NCBI GenBank assembly: GCA_021779255.1
Contig: JAJYBC010000004.1
Location: forward strand, 1-35,826
Source: a bacterium
GTDB taxonomy: Bacteria; Patescibacteriota; Minisyncoccia; CAIUEV01
Direction: 5' to 3'
Length of the DNA stretch: 35,826 nucleotides
Shown here: piece after piece, positions 8,107 through 15,521 of the stretch
How the letters are laid out: every line of letters starts with the position of its first letter
How positions within the stretch are numbered: position 1 is the stretch's first letter
Position numbers and translations under genes: made by a program
The notes under the pieces: model-generated
Seen by the model: only the letters and a program-made list of their open reading frames with translations
Database searches by the model: none
Told to the model about the DNA's origin: nothing

Positions 8107-8140
8107 GGCGGTTATCAAACGATAATCGCCTTTATTTTTT
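8107..8140 (+). terminator. Intrinsic terminator after the membrane-protein gene
   Basis: GGCGGTTATC (8107-8116) pairs with GATAATCGCC (8121-8130) with one G-U pair and an AAAC loop, followed by a T-rich tract. The tract overlaps the last codons of the convergent gene. Confidence 0.8.
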
Positions 8141-8866
8141 GCCGAACAAAAAGGCGCATTTTTCGCCGTAACTGGGAATATACACGTCAGATCGTATAAT
8201 TTCTCGAAACTTTTTTTCCAAGATTTTACGAATAATACTGACCATATCAATGTAATAGCCATTGGTAGTTGAGGCACCGGCTTGAATGCCGATCCAGCCG
8301 TCTTCCTTTAAAACTTTATAGGAGTAGAAGATAATTTTTTGAAAGAATCTTTCGAATTCTTTTTTATTACGACGTCCAATGGGCACGTCAGTTAAATCGC
8401 AAACAATACCATCGAATTTGTGTTTGATTTCTTTGGAGTGAGCTTTTAAATAAAAATAAGCGTCGCCAATATATAAGTTGACATTGGGCTTGTCGAAAAC
8501 TTTTTGAGCCAGTGTTTTTTTGCAGGAATTGACTACTTCTACATCCAAGTCAATAACGATAACTTTGGCTTTGGGACTTTGGTGGTTAATTTCCTCGGCC
8601 ACATAGCCGTCGCCTCCACCCAAAATTAGAATATTTTTATCTTTTTTGTTTAGCAGGCGAAGTATTTCCCGATCGTACAGCTGATGGTCTTTTTCGGAGG
8701 TTTGAATAATCTCGTCGATGATCAGACACTTACCAAATTTTTCCGTTTCGATGATCTGGATTTCTTGAAAATCCGATTTTTTCTTTTCTAATTTTTGCTT
8801 GATTTTTATTTTTTTTAGCGCACCAGTGCTGTAAATTGGCAGATAAAAATATTTGTCCGAGATCAT
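8132..8866 (-). CDS. Spermidine-synthase-like methyltransferase-fold protein
   Basis: About 244 residues of the polyamine aminopropyltransferase (SpeE) fold. Visible motifs are an N-terminal beta region with GKCLIIDEIIQTSEKD, then LILGGGDGYVAEE (nucleotide-binding loop), VIVIDLDVEVV (acidic residue binding the ribose), YIGDAYFYL, and GIVCDLTDVPIG in the active-site region. It would transfer an aminopropyl group from decarboxylated SAM, but a SAM-dependent relative cannot be excluded. The start is uncertain: ATG at 8866 is preferred by family alignment, ATG at 8896 is also possible. No other polyamine gene is nearby. Confidence 0.82.
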   Translation of the reverse strand: MISDKYFYLPIYSTGALKKIKIKQKLEKKKSDFQEIQIIETEKFGKCLIIDEIIQTSEKDHQLYDREILRLLNKKDKNILILGGGDGYVAEEINHQSPKAKVIVIDLDVEVVNSCKKTLAQKVFDKPNVNLYIGDAYFYLKAHSKEIKHKFDGIVCDLTDVPIGRRNKKEFERFFQKIIFYSYKVLKEDGWIGIQAGASTTNGYYIDMVSIIRKILEKKFREIIRSDVYIPSYGEKCAFLFGKK

Positions 8867-8983
8867 AAAAGATAAAACAAAAAAATAAATGGCCACTTAT
8901 GTGACGGTAATTTATTTTAGTACAAAAGAAAAAAACACGCCATGAGGTAGCTGGCAGAAAATTTGAGCGTACTTAACTTATAA

Positions 8984-9046
8984 AACAAAAAATCCGTTTT
9001 TACGCGGATTCTTTGACAGAACTCAACTTAGTACAAGATTCTGAGT
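8984..9046 (-). repeat. Repeat A copy 2
   Basis: Same element as 5321-5394 on the same strand: terminator-type hairpin (AATCCG with CGGATT) next to GACAGAACTCAACTTAGTAC. The part closest to the RNA start is diverged, and no promoter precedes it. Here it sits directly after the stop of the MazG-like gene and would act as its terminator. Confidence 0.8.
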
Positions 9047-9061
9047 TGTACTCTCGAGCTT

Positions 9062-9376
9062 TTAAATGTCAGCGGTGGACTTCTTCGCTTTACTTTTGAG
9101 TAGTTCACTGAAAGCATTGTCAATGTCAATATCGTAATGCGACGCAAGCCCCATAACATTGATAATAAGTTGGGATATCTCCCTGGCAAGAAGCTTTTTA
9201 TCGGCTTTACGCTCCCAATTTATTTTGTTTCCAATTTGCTCAAAAAGAGCAACTTCTGTTACTACTTCACCCAGCTCTTCTGTGATGGCAGCAAGAATCT
9301 CTAAGGGTTTTTGATTTTTAATGCCCATTTTTTTACCTCTAATTAGTGCTTTCGATTGTGCCAATTTTATTTCCAT
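9062..9376 (-). CDS. MazG-like nucleotide pyrophosphohydrolase
   Basis: A 104-residue all-helical protein. ITEELGEVVTEV and REISQLIINVMGLASHYDID give the acidic helix pair (E-E-x-x-E and E-x-x-x-L pattern) of MazG-type NTP pyrophosphatases, which hydrolyse nucleotides with Mg2+. The second motif has Gln or Ile where Asp is usual, so activity may be reduced. A near-palindrome ACTATATTATAGT lies just upstream and supplies a -10-like TATAAT. Repeat A follows the stop immediately. A different MazG-like domain occurs at 18106 fused to a radical-SAM enzyme. Confidence 0.72.
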   Translation of the reverse strand: MEIKLAQSKALIRGKKMGIKNQKPLEILAAITEELGEVVTEVALFEQIGNKINWERKADKKLLAREISQLIINVMGLASHYDIDIDNAFSELLKSKAKKSTADI

Positions 9377-9473
9377 ATTTAGACTTTAATAAGTTAATTA
9401 CACTATATTATAGTATAAACAATCGATTCTGACGAGTCTTTATTTGTATTTTTTGATTTTTAAAAAATAAAAA

Positions 9474-9496
9474 AGCGCTCATTTTTTCAGAGCGCA
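9474..9496 (-). terminator. Intrinsic terminator after the glycosyltransferase gene
   Basis: GCGCTC (9475-9480) pairs with GAGCGC (9490-9495). On the minus strand the hairpin is followed by a T-rich run. It lies directly after the glycosyltransferase stop at 9501. Confidence 0.75.
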
Positions 9497-9500
9497 ATGC

Positions 9501-10211
9501 TTAAAACATATACGGCACAATCTTTCTCATCAATAGACGTTGTTCATCTGATGGTTTGTGGATAATACCAAAACTACTATACTCGGAATAGTCTAGCCCA
9601 GACTCTACTAGTCTCATTACCAAGGGATATTCCATTGCGTTATGCTTATAGCTCTCGTCAAAACCTCCTATATTTGCAATGTCGGAAGTTTTCATAAGCA
9701 TAAAGTTTCCCCGAGGTAACCGCATCGTTACGTCAAAATGAGGATTTACAAATTGAACAAGATTCATACATTCTTTAATCAAAGCCTTCGATTTTTTATA
9801 TCCCGGCCAATTGAAAATTTCCTCTTTTCTAGTTAAACTAAGATCCCAATAAGGTCCAATTAAGCTAACTCCGAGTTGTTCGAGTTTTGAGATAGACTTA
9901 CTTATGCAGCTATGCTCAAAGAAAATTACATCGGAATCAACTTTTAGAAAATATTTGCTTAAAACCATTGCAAGTATTTGGTTCATTGCAATAGTATCAT
10001 CAAAATTTTCTGAGTTTGAAATTATTGAAAGTTTTTTCTTTGTCTTTAATTGACAAAGATATTCGGAAGTATCATCTTCTGATGCATTATCAACCACAAT
10101 CAGATCAAACAAAATATCGTTATTAAAGTAATACATGGAATCAATAGCGTCTTGAAGCCATTTGCGTCTATTTCCATGTGTAGACATACCAATAGTTATT
10201 GAATTATTCAT
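9501..10211 (-). CDS. Family 2-type glycosyltransferase
   Basis: A 236-residue GT-A-fold protein. The N terminus SITIGMSTHGNRRKWLQDAI and VVDNASEDDTSEYL are the nucleotide-sugar-binding elements, and FLKVDSDVIFFE holds the D-x-D metal motif. GGFDESYKHNAMEYPL is the usual acceptor-side element. No membrane segment, so probably a soluble enzyme using an NDP-sugar. It has its own terminator and no other sugar gene nearby, so the acceptor (envelope glycan, or perhaps a peptide) is unknown. Confidence 0.85.
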   Translation of the reverse strand: MNNSITIGMSTHGNRRKWLQDAIDSMYYFNNDILFDLIVVDNASEDDTSEYLCQLKTKKKLSIISNSENFDDTIAMNQILAMVLSKYFLKVDSDVIFFEHSCISKSISKLEQLGVSLIGPYWDLSLTRKEEIFNWPGYKKSKALIKECMNLVQFVNPHFDVTMRLPRGNFMLMKTSDIANIGGFDESYKHNAMEYPLVMRLVESGLDYSEYSSFGIIHKPSDEQRLLMRKIVPYMF

Positions 10212-10257
10212 CCCACTAGTCCTCTTAAAATTCTGACATTTCCATTCCTTCCATTTT

Positions 10258-10512
10258 CTAACAAGACGGACTGCCTGATTTCAACACAGCCCTTTCTATG
10301 CCATGCTTCTCTATAACTTGCTCTAAAACAAATTGAGCGCCTTTAATGTAAGCCAAGCTAAGATCTTTTCCTGATTTACTAATTACTTTGGCTGAGCCAT
10401 TTAAAACATTTTCTCCGTCTCCACCATAAATTTCACAAGATGGTCTAGGCGTTTTTAGTCCAGCCATAACCTCGGGACAAATGGCTATCGATTGACCCTT
10501 TAAAAAAATATT
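10258..10512 (-). pseudogene. Remnant of a DUF523 gene
   Basis: The open frame gives AICPEVMAGLKTPRP, EIYGGDGENVLNG and LKSGSPSC, all characteristic of the central part of DUF523 proteins. A normal member is longer at both ends. Here a stop at 10513-10515 cuts the N-terminal side, and a TAG directly after SPSC removes the C-terminal part. The conserved block therefore extends upstream of the first ATG (10467). It lies between the glycosyltransferase and repeat A copy 3, as expected of debris at a recombination junction. Confidence 0.75.
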
Positions 10513-10533
10513 TTAAATTTATTGCTTAATAAA

Positions 10534-10608
10534 AAACAAAAAATCCGCTTTTGCGCGGATTCTTTGACAGAACTCAACTTAGTACAAGATTCTGGTTCGT
10601 CATCCACT
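10534..10608 (-). repeat. Repeat A copy 3, overlapping the end of the metallopeptidase-like gene
   Basis: Full-length match to 5321-5394, including the AGTGG start (10608), CTTGTACTAAGTTGAG and the terminator hairpin AATCCGC/GCGGATT. No promoter lies before it; instead it begins within the last codons and stop of the gene at 10600-11199, so it acts as that gene's 3' end. Confidence 0.85.
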
Positions 10609-11199
10609 TGGAAGTGGATCATTACTTGAGAAATTGTCAAATTTTTGTATTTTATATTTTGGAAAAATATTTTTTAAAGTAGTCATCTTAAAGAAAGAAT
10701 CAACCATCTTCTCTGTTTCTTTGTAGTCCAATTTTAATTTTTTTGCTTCATTATAAATTAATAAATGAATTAATTCGTGAGTAATAGTCTCATTTGCTTC
10801 TTTAATATCTTTATTGGTGGCTGTTCTCAAATCAAGGGTATTGGGATATTGAAATTGTCCCTGTGGTCCGTAGAAAGAAATGTAACAATTGTAGCTGCTT
10901 TTTATTTTTAATCCTAGATCTTCTAAAATTTTGAAAAGTAATTTCTCTTTTCCTCTCCACTCCTTTTCTATTTTAGTAGTCATCCCCGCATAAAGATCAT
11001 AACAATAAATTTTATCAAATTCTTTCGTTATTTCTGCAACAAAAAGTCTTTTTTTGTCTTTGTTTCGTTCATATATTTTAGCGTAGAATTTAGGTAAAAA
11101 AATAGGAAAATCATTATCAAGAAACCACTGATATTCTTCATAAAAATTCACCAATCTATTTTTTTCTTTAGCTTTTGAGTATAAAAATTGTATTTTCAT
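10600..11199 (-). CDS. HExxH zinc metallopeptidase-like protein
   Basis: A 199-residue protein with ETITHELIHLLIYNEA, i.e. HExxH (HELIH), the zinc-binding and catalytic motif of gluzincin/metzincin-type peptidases, in the C-terminal half. A Glu (KETEKMVDSF) about 24 residues later could be the third ligand. No signal peptide, so it would act in the cytoplasm. It lies downstream of the precursor/radical-SAM/RRE operon on the same strand but beyond a strong terminator. A role in leader removal or self-protection is possible but is inference. Its last residues are contributed by repeat A copy 3. Confidence 0.65.
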   Translation of the reverse strand: MKIQFLYSKAKEKNRLVNFYEEYQWFLDNDFPIFLPKFYAKIYERNKDKKRLFVAEITKEFDKIYCYDLYAGMTTKIEKEWRGKEKLLFKILEDLGLKIKSSYNCYISFYGPQGQFQYPNTLDLRTATNKDIKEANETITHELIHLLIYNEAKKLKLDYKETEKMVDSFFKMTTLKNIFPKYKIQKFDNFSSNDPLPSG

Positions 11200-11235
11200 A
11201 CTCAGTATTGTAACCTAAAATAAAGAAAAATAAAA

Positions 11236-11279
11236 ATCGGTCAAGGCTTCATGTGAAATACATTTTTGCCTTGACCGAT
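11236..11279 (-). terminator. Terminator of RiPP operon 1
   Basis: A 12-bp perfect stem (arms 11236-11247 and 11268-11279, ATCGGTCAAGGC) followed on the minus strand by a T-rich tract. It directly follows the PqqD-like gene and separates it from the metallopeptidase-like gene. Confidence 0.9.
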
Positions 11280-11284
11280 AAGTT

Positions 11285-11542
11285 TCAAAAAAAATTTGAA
11301 TCATTCAATATTAATGCAATAGAGATAACCTCTTTTGATGGATTCTTTATCTTTGGAAAAGTATCTTTGACTAATTGCCCTATTTTTTTTAAGCTTTTTT
11401 TCCCTGTCATTTGATTAACAATAAAAGCTCCAACTTCGTTAAAAGTCAAGATTCCTTTACCTTGAAAAAAACCTATAAAATTATCGGTCTCTTGTCTGAT
11501 TTTAAAACGACAATTTATTTTAGGAATAAAATTTTCGTTCAT
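11285..11542 (-). CDS. PqqD-like RiPP recognition element (RRE)
   Basis: An 85-residue protein resembling PqqD: N-terminal beta-strands (INCRFKIRQETDNFIGFF, then GKGILTFNEVGAFIV) followed by helices (KSLKKIGQLVKDTFP), the winged-helix layout that binds leader peptides and hands them to a maturase. The start is ATG 11542, which overlaps the radical-SAM stop as ATGA and follows an AAGGAGAT ribosome-binding site; longer upstream readings run inside the radical-SAM gene. Translational coupling to that gene and the peptide upstream support the role. Confidence 0.8.
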   Translation of the reverse strand: MNENFIPKINCRFKIRQETDNFIGFFQGKGILTFNEVGAFIVNQMTGKKSLKKIGQLVKDTFPKIKNPSKEVISIALILNDSNFF

Positions 11543-12549
11543 GACAATCTCCTTTGTTTTTTTGAAATAAACTCGTCTGGAGCGTACAAACCACCATCGT
11601 AGCAAGAAGCGGAACACCCACCACCACAGAAGTCGTTGCATTTTCGGCATTTTATCGGCAACCATTTTAGAGATCGAAAGTGAGTTAATCGATTGACCCA
11701 TATTTCAGTCAAAGGAGTTTCTAATATATTGCCATAACTTCCTTTAGCAATAGAACAAGAGCGGATATTCCCTTTATGATCAACGTGCCCGAAACCTGTG
11801 CCTTGCCAACAGCTAATAACATAATCATGAAACTCAAAGGGTAGTAAGCAAAGAGGGAAAGAGTCGCCAAAACTGGCTCGAATACCTAATTTTACCCTTA
11901 TTTTTTTTAAAAGAGGAAATACTGACAAGTATTCTTTTAAAGAAAGTTTAGCTTTTTCCCAGTCTGACCTGGCTCGACCATAGGGAGTTAAGCGTCCTAC
12001 GTTGATTTCATCTATTTCTAAGTTATTTTCTTTTAGCCACAGGCAAGTATCGAAAACATGTCGATAATTATTTTTCGTTAAGGTGTAGAGAATAGAAATA
12101 CCGATATTATTTTCTATACAAGTTTTGATTCCATGGATAGCTGATTCGAACGATCCTTCTTTTTTTGTTATTTTATCATGAATCTCTTTCGTACCATGTA
12201 AGGATATGGCGCCACCAATAATTCTGTTTGCTGCTAATTTTTTAGCCACATCCTTGTCTATATGAGTTCCATTTGAAACAAAAGACAAGAAGAAATCCAG
12301 CGAATTGGCATATTCTAGGAGTTCTTGCCAGTAGGGATATACAAAAAATTCTCCTCCAAAAAATCTAATTTCAAAGACCTCTGCCTCGGCAAGTTTGTTT
12401 AAAATAGAAATTGTTTGATTCAACGGAGGATGACCTAAGATCTGAGAGTTTATTTCAGAATTAAAGCAGAATTCGCAAGCCAAATCGCATACTGGACTTA
12501 CTTCAAAATTTACCGAAAGAGGCGCCTTAAGGGATATTAACTCATTCAT
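11539..12549 (-). CDS. Radical-SAM/SPASM peptide maturase (RiPP module 1)
   Basis: A 336-residue enzyme. The [4Fe-4S]-SAM site is CDLACEFC (Cys 21, 25, 28), followed by RFFGGEFF (SAM-binding GGE) and VSNGTHI. The C terminus has SPASM auxiliary-cluster Cys: GNIRSC, then CRKCNDFCGGGCSASC. SYGNILETPLTEIW is the usual linker. Such enzymes make thioether or carbon-carbon crosslinks in precursor peptides. AAGGAGG precedes the ATG. It lies between a Cys-rich 42-residue peptide gene and a PqqD-like gene, the standard set for a sactipeptide or ranthipeptide pathway; bond type cannot be told from sequence. Confidence 0.9.
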   Translation of the reverse strand: MNELISLKAPLSVNFEVSPVCDLACEFCFNSEINSQILGHPPLNQTISILNKLAEAEVFEIRFFGGEFFVYPYWQELLEYANSLDFFLSFVSNGTHIDKDVAKKLAANRIIGGAISLHGTKEIHDKITKKEGSFESAIHGIKTCIENNIGISILYTLTKNNYRHVFDTCLWLKENNLEIDEINVGRLTPYGRARSDWEKAKLSLKEYLSVFPLLKKIRVKLGIRASFGDSFPLCLLPFEFHDYVISCWQGTGFGHVDHKGNIRSCSIAKGSYGNILETPLTEIWVNRLTHFRSLKWLPIKCRKCNDFCGGGCSASCYDGGLYAPDEFISKKQRRLS

Positions 12550-12574
12550 TTTTCCTCCTTAATAAAGAGCTACT

Positions 12575-12603
12575 AGGGGTGAGTATAATTTTATATCACC
12601 CCT
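12575..12603 (-). promoter_or_regulatory. Hairpin between precursor and maturase genes
   Basis: AGGGGTGA (12575-12582) pairs perfectly with TCACCCCT (12596-12603). There is no T run behind it, so it is more likely a partial attenuator or RNA-stability element than a full terminator. Its position would let the peptide be made in excess of the enzyme. Confidence 0.65.
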
Positions 12604-12619
12604 TAGATGAAGAATCCTT

Positions 12620-12748
12620 TTACTTACAGCAGCGACAAGTGCATTGTCCTGCACATTTAGCTGTGGTTGTTTCTGTGGGTGTAACTTTTGGGTAGTTGTT
12701 TTTTAGTATACTAAATCTTGCCACAGAAGCTTTTTTTGAATTTTTCAT
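12620..12748 (-). CDS. Cys-rich RiPP precursor peptide (module 1)
   Basis: A 42-residue ORF, ATG at 12748, TAA at 12620-12622. The first ~30 residues are a charged and polar leader (MKNSKKASVARF, ending in a Thr-rich PTETTTA). The end is a compact core KCAGQCTCRCCK with five Cys at residues 32, 36, 38, 40 and 41. AAAGGAAACGGGA precedes the start. It is the first gene behind promoter D copy 2 and lies 70 bp before a radical-SAM/SPASM maturase with a PqqD-like partner. The arrangement strongly suggests a ribosomally made, post-translationally modified peptide. A simple metal-binding peptide is the alternative. Confidence 0.82.
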   Translation of the reverse strand: MKNSKKASVARFSILKNNYPKVTPTETTTAKCAGQCTCRCCK

Positions 12749-12773
12749 TCCCGTTTCCTTTCTTTCTGGATTT

Positions 12774-12790
12774 GCGCTATTTTATAGCGC
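12774..12790 (-). promoter_or_regulatory. Leader hairpin upstream of the precursor start
   Basis: GCGCTAT, AAA loop, ATAGCGC: a 7-bp hairpin in the ~90-nt untranslated leader of the precursor transcript, about 25 nt before the ATG. It could stabilise the mRNA or affect translation. Confidence 0.6.
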
Positions 12791-12836
12791 ATTGATTGTT
12801 AGATTGTCTGTTAAGGTGCTGGTTGTCTTGTTTCTA

Positions 12837-12890
12837 TTTCTAAACCCAATTTATATTTTGTCAATCACGAAATCTTAAATAATCCTCAAC
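12837..12890 (-). promoter_or_regulatory. Box D copy 2: promoter of RiPP operon 1
   Basis: On the minus strand GTTGAGGATTATTTAAGATT leads into TTGACA (12859-12864), then 16 nt to TAGAAA (12837-12842). The upstream box is shared with five other island promoters. A divergent promoter (TAAAAT at 12954-12959, plus strand) serves the GNAT gene. Confidence 0.72.
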
Positions 12891-13002
12891 TTTTCTAAGT
12901 GTTATGTATAATTTAGCATCGCATCTTTGTTTTTGCTTTTGGAAAATTTATGGTAAAATATTTTTATTAGGGAAGAGGACTAAAATTTTATTTGAAATTA
13001 AT

Positions 13003-13632
13003 ATGGGATACGAAAACTTTAAGCCTGTTAAGTCTGAAAAAGTAGCCGATGAGATGAATAACAAGCAAGAAAAAATAGAAAAAGATGAATTTCTTGATGT
13101 TAGAACGGAGAGAGTTTTGGATGAAAAGATGGCTGAGGATTTGATTAAAGTTCAAGAAAAAGCTTTGCCACCAGATAAAGATCCTTTGGACGATAGAATC
13201 AGCGAGGAAGAGTTTCGAGAGCTTATCAAAGATCCAAAAGTGGTTTTGTGTGTTTTAGAGAAAGATAAGGATATAATAGGGTATGGATTCGCTAGGCCTC
13301 TTAAAGATGCTATTGATGATATAGCGAAGTACGATCCTGAAATTTTAAAAACGAAACTAACCAAAGAAGAAGAAAAAGAAATTTATTATGGAGATACCAT
13401 AGCTATTTTTCCTGAATATAGGAAATTTGGCCTTGGCGCTGAACTTCTTAAAAATATTTTTCAAGATTTACGTAAAATAGGAGTTAAAAAGGTCACTTTT
13501 CACACAAGAGCTAGTAGAAAAAGATTTACTCCATTAATGAAAGATTCTTTCGAAAAAGAATCTTTATCTAGGCAAATAGATAATTTTCTAAATTCTGGTA
13601 TAAAGATAGATTATCTGGAAATAGAGTTGTAA
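13003..13632 (+). CDS. GNAT-family acetyltransferase
   Basis: About 209 residues. IIGYGFARPLKD, YYGDTIAIFPEYRKFGLGAEL (acetyl-CoA-binding R-x-x-G-x-G type loop) and KVTFHTRAS are the core GNAT strands and pyrophosphate-binding turn. The first ~50 residues are charged and probably flexible. ATG 13003 is chosen because the upstream extension would overlap the promoter TAAAAT. It is divergent from RiPP operon 1 with promoters back to back, which would fit a self-protection or modifying enzyme, but this is inference. It lies 34 bp before the histidine kinase. Confidence 0.75.
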   Translation: MGYENFKPVKSEKVADEMNNKQEKIEKDEFLDVRTERVLDEKMAEDLIKVQEKALPPDKDPLDDRISEEEFRELIKDPKVVLCVLEKDKDIIGYGFARPLKDAIDDIAKYDPEILKTKLTKEEEKEIYYGDTIAIFPEYRKFGLGAELLKNIFQDLRKIGVKKVTFHTRASRKRFTPLMKDSFEKESLSRQIDNFLNSGIKIDYLEIEL

Positions 13633-13666
13633 AATAGAGTAAATATAAAAATATAAATAAATAATT

Positions 13667-15382
13667 TTGGATTACAATACGTTAGAAAATTTGGACGGAG
13701 GGTGTCTATCTGTTGCAAGCGATCCTTTAATTCTTTACTCTCACATTCCAGTAATCATAATTTCTTTACTGTTTGGCTTTTTTGTTTTGTTAAAAAGTAA
13801 AAAATTAATAACTGGAAAAATCTTGTTTTCTATTTGTTTGACTTATTCACTTTGGGCGATTTTTGATTTGATAGTTTGGACACAGTTTAGTTTTAATAGG
13901 TTATTGATTTTTCTTTGGGGATTTCAAGATATGCTAAGCGTTCTTTTATTTGTTTTGACATTATACTTCATTTATGTTTTTTTGGAGAAAAAAGATATCT
14001 CAATAGTAAAAAAATTATTTATATTCCTACCTATTTTGCCAGTTATTTTTCTTACTCCAACAAGACTAGGAGTGAATCTATTTTACACTAGTACTTGTGA
14101 AGCAGGAGAGAGTGATATATACATGAAATATCTTTTGTTTCTTCAGCTTTTTGTAAGTTTTTGGATAGTATCTCTTTTTATATCGAGATATAGAAAATGC
14201 TATGATTTTGATAACAAAAAACAGATAAAATTACTTGCCCTTGGCACAGGTTTTTATTTGTTAATGATATCCATTGTTGCTATTGCTACAAATGTATCAA
14301 ATAATTATTCTATAGAGCTCTATAGTCTGTTTAGCATAGTTCCTTTTTTGAGTATACTTTCATATTTGGTTATTAAATATCAGGCGTTTGATATTAAGGT
14401 AATTGCAGGGCAATTTTTAATTGTTTCACTGTGGATCGCGGTTTTTTCCCAATTTTTTATCGTACAGAGTAGCTTTAACTTATGGATAACAATCGTAGAA
14501 TTAGCTATTATTACTGTCTTGGGGTGGTTTTTGTTTCGGTCGGTCAAGCAGGAAGTCCAGACGGCGGAAGAGCTGGGGATTGCGTCTAATCGGTTGCAAG
14601 GCTTAAATAATAAATTGCGCGAGTTGGATCAAGCCAAATCCGAATTTATTTCCATCGCTTCACATCAATTGCGTACACCATTAACATCGATTAAAGGCTT
14701 TTCCTCACTCATCTTGGAAAATACTTTTGGCCGATTGCCGGCTAAAATTAAACAACCAATTGAAAATATCTTTGTGAATAACGAAAAACTGGTTCTATTG
14801 GTGGAAGATATGTTGAATGTTTCGCGTTTGGAAGCGGGCCGATTGCAGTATGATCTGGAGGAAACAGAGGTCTTGCCGTTGGTTAAAAAAACGGTGGATA
14901 ACTTGCGTCTTTATGCTAAAAGTAAAAAGTTAAAAATGCAACTACTTGAGTCGAAAGAAAAGTTGCCTTTAATTTTGGCGGACCAAAGAAAATTAGCGGA
15001 AATTATTGCTAATTTAATTGATAATGCTATTAAATATACCCCTCACGGACAGATTGAAATTATCGTGGAAAAATTTAAAAAACTACAAAAGGTGGGTATT
15101 GGCAAAAATCCGGGGATTTTTAACGGTAGCTGGATTAAAATTCAAGTCAAAGATACAGGCATTGGTATGACCAAAGAAGAGACAAAATCTATTTTTGAAA
15201 AATTTCAACAAGGTCCCGTTGACCAAAGAAACAGTTTACAAACGGTCGGTACGGGCTTGGGTGTTTTTATCTCGCGTCAAATGGCGGAGGCCATGAACGG
15301 TCATCTTTACGCCGAGAGCGCTGGGCTGGGGCGGGGAAGCGCCTTCATCTTGGAACTGCCAGGATTGAAGGGAAAAAGGTGA
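13667..15382 (+). CDS. Membrane sensor histidine kinase
   Basis: A 571-residue kinase. Residues ~20-290 hold about eight hydrophobic helices, a membrane sensor without a large external loop. The HisKA domain follows with the phospho-acceptor His333 in SIASHQLRTPLTSIKG, and the ATPase domain has IIANLIDNAIKYT (N box), VKDTGIGM (G1) and GTGLGVFISRQM (G2). The TTG start is weak, with no obvious ribosome-binding site. No response regulator is in the window. The last ~75 bp of the gene recur three times downstream as repeat C, and codon and base composition of the kinase half (G+C richer) differ from the sensor half, suggesting a chimeric gene. Confidence 0.9.
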   Translation: MDYNTLENLDGGCLSVASDPLILYSHIPVIIISLLFGFFVLLKSKKLITGKILFSICLTYSLWAIFDLIVWTQFSFNRLLIFLWGFQDMLSVLLFVLTLYFIYVFLEKKDISIVKKLFIFLPILPVIFLTPTRLGVNLFYTSTCEAGESDIYMKYLLFLQLFVSFWIVSLFISRYRKCYDFDNKKQIKLLALGTGFYLLMISIVAIATNVSNNYSIELYSLFSIVPFLSILSYLVIKYQAFDIKVIAGQFLIVSLWIAVFSQFFIVQSSFNLWITIVELAIITVLGWFLFRSVKQEVQTAEELGIASNRLQGLNNKLRELDQAKSEFISIASHQLRTPLTSIKGFSSLILENTFGRLPAKIKQPIENIFVNNEKLVLLVEDMLNVSRLEAGRLQYDLEETEVLPLVKKTVDNLRLYAKSKKLKMQLLESKEKLPLILADQRKLAEIIANLIDNAIKYTPHGQIEIIVEKFKKLQKVGIGKNPGIFNGSWIKIQVKDTGIGMTKEETKSIFEKFQQGPVDQRNSLQTVGTGLGVFISRQMAEAMNGHLYAESAGLGRGSAFILELPGLKGKR

Positions 15383-15384
15383 GA
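15306..15384 (+). repeat. Repeat C copy 1 (within the kinase 3' end)
   Basis: The parent copy: GCCGAGAGCGCTGGG through GGAAAAAGGTGAG, coding the last ~24 residues and stop of the histidine kinase. Copies at 17922, 20326 and 21706 are noncoding and almost identical, so the sequence has been duplicated outward from the gene. Confidence 0.9.
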
Positions 15385-15521
15385 AAGAGAAGATATAAAG
15401 ACGAAGACAAAAAATAAAAATCGAACCTAGATCCCGCATCAAGTGCGGGATGACAAAAAAGGTCAAGCCGGAGGAGCGCGATGGAATAGTTGACGTAAAA
15501 TTAAGAAAAAAAATAAAAAAG
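15385..15521. other. Intergenic insert with short palindrome
   Basis: This stretch lies between two copies of AAAAAGGTGAG. At repeats C2-C4 the same two flanks are directly joined, so it looks inserted (or the others lost it). It contains a palindrome ATCCCGCA-TCAAG-TGCGGGAT (15431-15451), a type of short interspersed palindrome common in bacterial genomes. No ORF is seen. Confidence 0.65.

Noticed and set aside
11539-11701. Extended N terminus of the PqqD-like protein (to 11701)
   Set aside because: The extra residues are a Trp/Arg-rich out-of-frame reading of the radical-SAM SPASM region; the ATGA overlap at 11542 with a ribosome-binding site is the sensible start.
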